Assembly (NCBI RefSeq): GCF_009208735.1 | Contig: NZ_WFLJ01000006.1 | Location: forward strand, 1-64,000 | Reading direction: 5' to 3' | Length of the DNA stretch: 64,000 nt | DNA from: Janthinobacterium rivuli | GTDB lineage: Bacteria > Pseudomonadota > Gammaproteobacteria > Burkholderiales > Burkholderiaceae_D | In this document: piece after piece, positions 55,959 to 64,000 of the stretch | Layout: each line of letters starts with the position of its first letter | Position numbering within the stretch: the stretch's first letter is position 1 | Made by a program: the position numbers and the translations under genes | The notes under the pieces: generated by a model | Told to the model about the DNA's origin: nothing | Database searches by the model: none | The model's input: only the letters and a program-made list of their open reading frames with translations

Positions 55959-56723
55959 ATGAACGCCCTCAGCCTCGTGCCCATGTTCCTGGTCGGCCTG
56001 GCCGGCAGCGTGCACTGCATCGGCATGTGCGGCGGCATCGTCGGCGCCCTGTCGATCAGCGGCGGCAGTGCGCCGGCCCGCCCCGTGATCGCCATCGCCG
56101 TGGCGCGCCCGGCATCGCAGACCACCTCGCAATCGAACGTGCTGCGCGTGCTGGCCTACAACGGCGGGCGCATCGCCAGCTACATGCTGGCCGGCGCCCT
56201 GGCCGGCAGCCTGGCGGGCGCCGGCATGCTGCACCTGGCGTCCCTGCAAGTGGCCGGCTACTGGCTGGCCAACCTGATGCTGGTGGCTTTGGGCCTGTAC
56301 CTGATGGATGCCTGGCGCGGCCTGGCCCGCCTGGAAGCGGCCGGCAACGTCGTCTGGCGCCGCGTGCGCCCCCTGTTGAAACCGCTGATGCCGATGGATA
56401 CGCCGTTCAAGGCGCTGGCCGTGGGCGGCCTGTGGGGCTGGGTGCCGTGCGGCATGGTCTACAGCGCCTTGCTGACGGCCATGATGCAAGGCTCGGCCCT
56501 GAATGGCGCGGCCGCCATGGCCGCCTTCGGCCTGGGCACCCTGCCCACCCTGCTGGGCATGGGCTTGCTGGGCACGCGCCTGCGCGCGCAGATGCAGCGC
56601 CGTCCCGTGCGCATCGCCAGCGGCTTGCTGGTGCTGGGCTTTGGCCTGCTGGGCCTGCTGCGTGCCGCCAATGGCGTCTCGCTGGGCTGGCTCGACGCCC
56701 TGTGCGTCACGGGCCATCCATGA
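55959..56723 (+). CDS. TauE/SafE (UreH-like) membrane protein of cbb3 gene cluster
   Basis: A 254-residue inner-membrane protein with about six helices. The start has VGLAGSVHCIGMCGGIVGAL; the HCxGMCGG motif (His/Cys/Met) suits copper binding. Later GLWGWVPCGMVYSALLTA marks the UreH_2/SafE family. Members are common next to ccoI and may help copper delivery to cytochrome oxidase; sulfite export is an old family name with no support here. It is packed between hemN and ccoI. Confidence 0.82.
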   Translation: MNALSLVPMFLVGLAGSVHCIGMCGGIVGALSISGGSAPARPVIAIAVARPASQTTSQSNVLRVLAYNGGRIASYMLAGALAGSLAGAGMLHLASLQVAGYWLANLMLVALGLYLMDAWRGLARLEAAGNVVWRRVRPLLKPLMPMDTPFKALAVGGLWGWVPCGMVYSALLTAMMQGSALNGAAAMAAFGLGTLPTLLGMGLLGTRLRAQMQRRPVRIASGLLVLGFGLLGLLRAANGVSLGWLDALCVTGHP

Positions 56724-56745
56724 AAAGACGCATGAAATCAAACCT

Positions 56746-59174
<2,429 letters not shown>

Positions 59175-59175
<1 letters not shown>

Positions 59176-59339
59176 TGGAAGCTCTCTACCTGCTCATCCC
59201 CTTAAGCGTCCTGGTCGTCTTCATCGCGCTGTGGGTGTATTTCAAGGCCTCGGACAGCGGCCAGTTCGACGACCTCGTCGGACCGGGCCTGCGCGTGCTG
59301 CAGGATGACGATACCTCTCCCGACGAACCGCGCAGCTGA
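59175..59339 (+). CDS. ccoS: CcoS cbb3-oxidase maturation protein
   Basis: A 54-residue single-helix protein: MEALYLLIPLSVLVVFIALW is the membrane segment, followed by the CcoS-typical FDDL(V/D)GPG-like part and an acidic tail. It overlaps the ccoI stop by one base (TAATG), the usual ccoI-ccoS arrangement. CcoS is needed for cofactor insertion into the cbb3 oxidase. Confidence 0.92.
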
Positions 59340-59389
59340 ATTTCCCCTTCCTGCCATGGCGGCGACATCGCGCCGCCATTTCCCCCTTT

Positions 59390-59403
59390 TTGACCCATAT
59401 CAA
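59390..59403 (+). promoter_or_regulatory. Second, one-mismatch FNR box upstream of ccoN
   Basis: TTGAC-CCAT-ATCAA differs from the consensus TTGAT-N4-ATCAA at one base. It lies 106 nt upstream of the perfect box, about -147 relative to the predicted ccoN start. It may be an auxiliary or repressing site. Confidence 0.55.
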
Positions 59404-59495
59404 GCGCCAATTGCAGGGATCTTGCATGGCTTTTTTGACCGAAATATCACTTTATTTCGATGCCAGTTCGCTACGCTTATTTCATCCGGGGAATT

Positions 59496-59537
59496 TTGAT
59501 CCACATCAAAGTTTTTTCGCGGTCAAACACTTACTCT
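59496..59537 (+). promoter_or_regulatory. FNR-type class II promoter of ccoNOQP
   Basis: A perfect FNR box TTGAT-CCAC-ATCAA spans 59496-59509 (centre 59502.5). A -10-like TACTCT at 59532-59537 gives a start near 59544 and puts the box at about -41.5. The architecture is the same as at aer. The oxidase genes thus have their own low-oxygen promoter apart from the hemN-ccoI-ccoS transcript. Confidence 0.88.
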
Positions 59538-59577
59538 CTGGCCACCATCATAAATAGTAATTCCAGGGAGAGTCTTT

Positions 59578-61005
59578 GTGGATCAATCGCTGAACTATAA
59601 CTACAAGATCGTGAAGCAATTCGCGGTCGCTACTGTGGTATGGGGCATCATCGGCATGCTGGTTGGCGTTATCATCGCCGCTCAGCTGGCCTGGCCTGCC
59701 CTGAACCTCGACATACCTTGGCTGACATACGGACGTTTGCGTCCGCTGCACACGAATGCGGTGATTTTCGCCTTCGGCATCTGCGGCCTGTTCGCCACCT
59801 CGTACTACGTTGTCCAACGCACCTGTCAGGTGCGCCTGTTTTCCGACAAGCTGGCCGCCTTCACGTTCTGGGGCTGGCAAGCGGTGATCCTGTGCGCCGT
59901 CGTCAGCCTGCCCATGGGCCTGACCCGCGGCAAGGAATACGCGGAACTGGAATGGCCTATCGCCATCCTCATCGCCGTCGTCTGGATCGCCTACGCCATC
60001 GTTTTCTTCGGCACCCTGATCAAGCGCAAGGTCAAGCACATCTACGTGGCCAACTGGTTCTTCGGCGCCTACATCCTGGCCGTGACGATTTTGCACGTGG
60101 TCAATGGCGCCGTCATGCCAGCCTCGTTCACCAAGTCGTATTCCGCCTATGCGGGCGTGCAGGACGCCATGATCCAGTGGTGGTACGGCCATAACGCGGT
60201 GGGCTTCATCCTGACCGCCGGCTACCTGGGCATGGTCTACTACTTCATCCCGAAACAGGCCGAGCGCCCCGTGTACTCGTACCGCCTGTCCATCGTCCAC
60301 TTCTGGGCGCTGATCTTCACCTACATGTGGGCGGGCCCGCATCACCTGCACTACACAGCCTTGCCTGACTGGACGCAATCGATCGGCATGGTCTTCTCGC
60401 TGGTCCTCTTGGCACCAAGCTGGGGCGGCATGATCAACGGCATCATGACCCTGTCGGGCGCCTGGCACAAGCTGCGCACCGACCCGATCCTGAAATTCAT
60501 GATCGTCTCGCTGTCGTTCTACGGCATCGCCACCTTCGAAGGTCCGATGATGTCGATCAAGACCATCAACTCGCTGTCGCACTACACCGACTGGACCGTT
60601 GCCCACGTGCATGCGGGCGCCCTGGGCTGGGTGGGCTTCATCACCATGGGTTCGATCTACTACCTGCTGCCGCGCCTGGCGGGCCGCACGCAGATGCACA
60701 GCACGCGCCTGGTCGACGTGCACTTCTGGGTGGCCACCATCGGCATCGTGCTGTACATCGCCGCAATGTGGATCGCCGGCGTGATGCAGGGCCTGATGTG
60801 GCGCGCGGTCAATCCGGACGGCACCCTGACCTACACCTTTGTCGAGAGCGTGAAAGCGACGTATCCGTACTACGTGGTGCGCGTGGCCGGTGGCCTGCTG
60901 TACCTGTCGGGTATGTGCATCATGGGCTACAACACCTGGATGACTCTGCGCGGCAGCAAACTCCCCGTCGCCCGCATTCCGGAACTGAACGCGGCGCACG
61001 CCTGA
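59578..61005 (+). CDS. ccoN: cbb3-type cytochrome c oxidase subunit I
   Basis: Catalytic subunit (475 residues, twelve helices) holding haem b and the haem b3-CuB centre that reduces oxygen with high affinity. The conserved His ligands are visible in [29 protein letters not shown] and [20 protein letters not shown]. Start is GTG at 59578 with AGGGAGAG seven bases before. It heads the ccoN-O-Q-P run. Confidence 0.96.
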   Translation: MDQSLNYNYKIVKQFAVATVVWGIIGMLVGVIIAAQLAWPALNLDIPWLTYGRLRPLHTNAVIFAFGICGLFATSYYVVQRTCQVRLFSDKLAAFTFWGWQAVILCAVVSLPMGLTRGKEYAELEWPIAILIAVVWIAYAIVFFGTLIKRKVKHIYVANWFFGAYILAVTILHVVNGAVMPASFTKSYSAYAGVQDAMIQWWYGHNAVGFILTAGYLGMVYYFIPKQAERPVYSYRLSIVHFWALIFTYMWAGPHHLHYTALPDWTQSIGMVFSLVLLAPSWGGMINGIMTLSGAWHKLRTDPILKFMIVSLSFYGIATFEGPMMSIKTINSLSHYTDWTVAHVHAGALGWVGFITMGSIYYLLPRLAGRTQMHSTRLVDVHFWVATIGIVLYIAAMWIAGVMQGLMWRAVNPDGTLTYTFVESVKATYPYYVVRVAGGLLYLSGMCIMGYNTWMTLRGSKLPVARIPELNAAHA

Positions 61006-61020
61006 TAGGAGCGAAAGCAA

Positions 61021-61635
61021 ATGAAATTTTCACATGCATGGATTGAAAGAAACCCCTGGCTGCTGATCGCCCTGGTCACGGTGGTGATCAGCATCGGCGG
61101 CGCCGTCGAGATCGTCCCCCTGTTCTTCCAGAAGAGCACGACGGAGCCGGTCGCCGGCCTGAAGCCGTATTCGCCGCTGCGCCTGGCGGGCCGCGACATT
61201 TACGTGCGCGAAGGCTGCTACAACTGCCACTCGCAGATGGTGCGTCCGCTGCGCGCGGAAACGGAACGCTATGGCCACTATTCGGTCGCTGGCGAGTTCG
61301 TCTACGACCGTCCGTTCCAGTGGGGTTCCAAGCGCACGGGGCCGGACCTGGCCCGCGTGGGCGCCCGCTACAGCGATGAATGGCACCGCACGCACTTGAA
61401 CAACCCGCGCGACGTGGTGCCCGAGTCGAACATGCCGGCCTACCCCTGGCTGGCGAAGACCAAGCTGGTGCCTGACGACATCATGCCGAAGATGCGCGCC
61501 CTGAAACGCCTGGGCCAGCCGTACAGCGACGCGGAAATCGCCGCCGGCCCCGCGCAGCTGCAGGACAAGACGGAAGAAGACGCCCTGGTCGCCTATCTGC
61601 AAGGCCTCGGTACATTAATCAAAACAAGGAATTAG
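61021..61635 (+). CDS. ccoO: cbb3-type cytochrome c oxidase subunit II (monohaem)
   Basis: Membrane-anchored c-type cytochrome of 204 residues: one N-terminal helix (about 13-37) and a periplasmic domain with a single haem motif CYNCH (Cys66, Cys69, His70); the axial Met lies in [11 protein letters not shown]. It transfers electrons from CcoP to CcoN. A GGAG lies before the ATG, 15 nt after ccoN. Confidence 0.96.
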   Translation: MKFSHAWIERNPWLLIALVTVVISIGGAVEIVPLFFQKSTTEPVAGLKPYSPLRLAGRDIYVREGCYNCHSQMVRPLRAETERYGHYSVAGEFVYDRPFQWGSKRTGPDLARVGARYSDEWHRTHLNNPRDVVPESNMPAYPWLAKTKLVPDDIMPKMRALKRLGQPYSDAEIAAGPAQLQDKTEEDALVAYLQGLGTLIKTRN

Positions 61636-61636
61636 C

Positions 61637-61840
61637 ATGGCAATCGAAAACCTGTTTGACAGCGCCAGCAGCGTCATGACGGTGGTTTCCTTTACGACGT
61701 TCGTGGGCATCCTGTGGTGGACGTTCAGCCGCAGCAACAGCGACTTCGACGCGGCGGCACGCCTGCCGTTCGCCGACGACGCATTGGACTATCCGGCCGA
61801 GGCCGAGATGAACCTGGCGAAGGAGCATAACCATGGCTGA
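61637..61840 (+). CDS. ccoQ: cbb3-type cytochrome c oxidase subunit IV
   Basis: A 67-residue single-helix protein (SVMTVVSFTTFVGILWWTF) with a short acidic C-terminal tail. CcoQ stabilises the cbb3 complex. It starts one base after ccoO and overlaps ccoP by 8 nt. Confidence 0.92.
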   Translation: MAIENLFDSASSVMTVVSFTTFVGILWWTFSRSNSDFDAAARLPFADDALDYPAEAEMNLAKEHNHG

Positions 61841-62753
61841 CTTTACCAATGGCTTCTGGAATATCTATGTGATCGTGCTGTCCCTGCTGGGCATCATCGG
61901 CTGCGGCGTGCTGCTGTACTCGCAGTCGAAGGTGAAAGTGGCCGCCGGCGCCCCCGCCGACGGCACCACGGGCCACGTCTGGGACGAGGACTTGAAGGAA
62001 CTCAACACGCCGATGCCGCGCTGGTGGATGTGGCTGTTCTACATCACCATCGTCTTCGCGCTGGCCTATCTGTTCCTGTATCCGGGCCTGGGCAACTACG
62101 CCGGCAGCCTGGGCTGGAAATCGACGGGCCAGTACGAGGAAGAGCTGAAAAAGGCGGAAGCCGACTACGGTCCCCTGTTCAACAAGTACCTGAGCCAGGA
62201 CTTGAAGACGGTGGCCGCCGATCCGCAGGCGCAAGCCATCGGCCAACGTCTGTTCCTGACCTACTGCGCGCAATGCCACGGTTCGGATGCGCGCGGCAAC
62301 AAGGGCTTCCCGAACCTGACCGACAAGGACTGGCTGTATGGCGGTGAACCCGACATCATCAAGACCACCATCATGCACGGCCGCAATGGGCAGATGCCAC
62401 CGATGGGCGCCGCCCTGGGCTCCGAAAAGGATGTCGAGAACGTGGCCCATTATGTGCTGAGCCTGTCCGGTTCCACCTCGGACCCTGTCAAGTCCGTGCT
62501 GGGCAAGGCCAAGTTTGGCGCCTGCATGGCCTGTCACGGCGCCGACGCGAAGGGCAACCAGATGCTGGGTGCGCCCAACCTGACGGACAAGATCTGGCTG
62601 TACGGCGGCAGCGCCGATACCATCATGGAAACCGTACGCAAGGGACGCAACAACACCATGCCGGCTTTCAGCGACTTCCTCGGCGAATCCAAGGTACACG
62701 TGCTGTCGGCGTATGTCTGGAGCCTGTCGAATCCCCAGACGCCCGTGAAATGA
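61833..62753 (+). CDS. ccoP: cbb3-type cytochrome c oxidase subunit III (dihaem)
   Basis: A 306-residue dihaem cytochrome c. Two N-terminal helices (about 8-28 and 64-84) anchor it; the haem motifs are CAQCH (Cys145, Cys148, His149) and CMACH (Cys231, Cys234, His235), with axial Met in GQMPPMG and NNTMPAF. It accepts electrons from soluble cytochromes. Confidence 0.96.
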   Translation: MADFTNGFWNIYVIVLSLLGIIGCGVLLYSQSKVKVAAGAPADGTTGHVWDEDLKELNTPMPRWWMWLFYITIVFALAYLFLYPGLGNYAGSLGWKSTGQYEEELKKAEADYGPLFNKYLSQDLKTVAADPQAQAIGQRLFLTYCAQCHGSDARGNKGFPNLTDKDWLYGGEPDIIKTTIMHGRNGQMPPMGAALGSEKDVENVAHYVLSLSGSTSDPVKSVLGKAKFGACMACHGADAKGNQMLGAPNLTDKIWLYGGSADTIMETVRKGRNNTMPAFSDFLGESKVHVLSAYVWSLSNPQTPVK

Positions 62754-62757
62754 TGTA

Positions 62758-64000
62758 ATGGAACCTCAAGTCATCAAGATGTATGCGGCCCGCGAGCAAA
62801 TCTACCCTCGCGAGGCCAAAGGACGCTACGCTACCTGGCGATGGGTATGCGTATGGCTTACCCAGCTGGCGTTCTACGGCTTGCCGTGGTTGACCTGGAA
62901 TGGCAGGCAAGCCCTGCTGTTCGATTTGACCACGCGCAAGTTCTACATTTTCGGCGTCGTGCTGTGGCCCCAGGATTTCATCTATCTGGCGGCCCTGCTG
63001 ATTATCTGTGCGTATTTGTTGTTCCTCGTCACGGCCATTGCCGGGCGGGTGTGGTGCGGGTTCTCTTGCCCGCAAACGGTATACACGGAAATTTTCCTGT
63101 GGGTCGAACGCCGCATCGAGGGCACGCGCAGCGCGCGCATGGCCCTCGACAAGCAGGGCCCCTCCGTGCGCAAGGCCTTCAAGAAGACGGCCAAGCACCT
63201 GGCATGGGGCGCCATCGCCCTGTGGACGGGCTTTACCTTTGTCGGCTACTTCACGCCGATCAAGGAACTGGCGCACTCGGTGACCACCCTCAATTTCGGT
63301 CCCTGGGAATGGTTCTGGGTCTTGTTCTACAGCCTGGCAACCTACGGCAACGCGGGCTGGCTGCGCGAGCAGGTGTGCAAATACATGTGCCCCTACGCGC
63401 GCTTCCAGAGCGCCATGTTCGACCAGGACACCCTGATCATCACCTACGATACCAAGCGCGGCGAACCACGCGGTGCACTGAGCAAGAAGGCCGGCAACAA
63501 CGACAAGCTGGGCGATTGCATCGACTGTACCCTGTGCGTGCAGGTGTGTCCGACCGGCATCGATATCCGCAACGGCCTGCAGTATGAATGCATCGGCTGC
63601 GCCGCTTGCGTCGATGCCTGCAACAGCGTGATGGACAAGGTCGAGCGGCCACGGGGACTGATACGCTACAGTACCGACCATGCGATGGAAAACAACTTCA
63701 ATTCGAAGCAGATACGCCAGCGCGCCATGCGCCCGCGCGTCCTGATCTACACTTCCATCCTGGCCCTGATCATCATCGCCGTATGCACTTCGCTGGCGCT
63801 GCGCACGCCCCTGAAAATGGACGTGATCCGCGACCGCGGTTCGATGGGACGCGAAGTGGAAGACGGCATGATCGAAAACGTCTACCGCTTGCAGATCATG
63901 AACACCTCGGAGCAAACCCAGCATTTTAAAATCAGCGCTTCCGGCTTGCCGGGCCTGACCTTGCTGACGCGCGAAGAAGTGACCTTGCAGCCGACGGAAA
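62758..64000 (+). CDS. ccoG: CcoG/RdxA cytochrome c oxidase accessory protein (cut by window edge)
   Basis: Iron-sulfur membrane protein, 414 residues visible, frame open to the edge. Several membrane helices surround the polyferredoxin part: CGFSCPQTVYTE, CKYMCPYARFQ and two [4Fe-4S] motifs, CIDCTLCVQVCPTGID and CIGCAACVDAC. In other bacteria CcoG reduces copper(II) for CcoI-dependent copper supply to cbb3 oxidase. ATG at 62758 is 4 nt after the ccoP stop. The C-terminal immunoglobulin-like domain is just beginning at the edge; ccoH may follow. Confidence 0.94.
   Translation, partial: MEPQVIKMYAAREQIYPREAKGRYATWRWVCVWLTQLAFYGLPWLTWNGRQALLFDLTTRKFYIFGVVLWPQDFIYLAALLIICAYLLFLVTAIAGRVWCGFSCPQTVYTEIFLWVERRIEGTRSARMALDKQGPSVRKAFKKTAKHLAWGAIALWTGFTFVGYFTPIKELAHSVTTLNFGPWEWFWVLFYSLATYGNAGWLREQVCKYMCPYARFQSAMFDQDTLIITYDTKRGEPRGALSKKAGNNDKLGDCIDCTLCVQVCPTGIDIRNGLQYECIGCAACVDACNSVMDKVERPRGLIRYSTDHAMENNFNSKQIRQRAMRPRVLIYTSILALIIIAVCTSLALRTPLKMDVIRDRGSMGREVEDGMIENVYRLQIMNTSEQTQHFKISASGLPGLTLLTREEVTLQPTE

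Overview
The window is high-GC chromosomal DNA from a betaproteobacterium of the family Oxalobacteraceae, most likely Janthinobacterium or a close relative. This rests on the 5' part of a 16S rRNA gene at the left edge (V1-V2 region read by eye), the rsmI/lpoA-yraN-diaA-dolP gene order, and typical betaproteobacterial FNR boxes. It is ordinary core and near-core chromosome with a few accessory inserts: one IS1595-type transposase, one YoeB/YefM toxin-antitoxin pair and several palindromic repeats. I see no prophage, plasmid functions or CRISPR array.

Layout. 1-664: start of an rrn operon on the minus strand, with boxA and two promoters. 747-2126: SNF-family sodium symporter. 2127-13936: a peptidoglycan-turnover neighbourhood. 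It has a VanX-like D-Ala-D-Ala dipeptidase with a LysR regulator, a lipoprotein amidase (AmiD), a BadF-type amino-sugar kinase, a GHL10-type lipoprotein glycosidase, an AmpG permease, MurQ etherase, a GntR/UTRA regulator, a beta-lactamase-fold serine hydrolase and a DadA-like D-amino-acid dehydrogenase. Together these could take wall fragments to fructose-6-phosphate precursors and pyruvate. 14017-14469: YchJ. 14510-25360: leucine/isovalerate catabolism (mccB, liuC, mccA, hmgL) with the complete biotin operon bioA-bioF-bioD-bioB inserted between the two subunit genes of biotin-dependent methylcrotonyl-CoA carboxylase, plus a GhrA-like reductase. 25452-25528: tRNA-Pro(TGG) with its promoter and terminator.

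25734-32337: a TonB-like protein, then rsmI diverging from lpoA-yraN-diaA-dolP (the same order as in E. coli), a TlpA-type thioredoxin, and an ECF sigma/anti-sigma pair. 32384-39012: thioesterase, PepSY membrane protein, PEBP protein with an AraC regulator, a DUF2946-like protein with a TonB-dependent receptor, and uracil-DNA glycosylase. 39103-44706: YefM/YoeB, then lipA, lipB and ybeD (DUF493), with a MocR-type regulator and a Bcr/CflA drug exporter placed between lipB and ybeD. 44839-50304: IS1595-type element, a secreted FecR/DUF6600-type protein, a LysE-family exporter, a DUF808 protein and a YiaA-type protein.

50350-64000: c-di-GMP and oxygen-response block. A PAS-GGDEF-EAL protein is followed by a 154-nt palindromic element, then an Aer-type chemoreceptor, HemN, a TauE/SafE-type membrane protein, CcoI, CcoS and ccoNOQP, with ccoG running off the right edge. 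Perfect FNR boxes lie in front of aer and ccoN, each placed about 41.5 nt upstream of the predicted transcription start. This ties aerotaxis, anaerobic haem synthesis and the high-affinity cbb3 oxidase to one low-oxygen signal.
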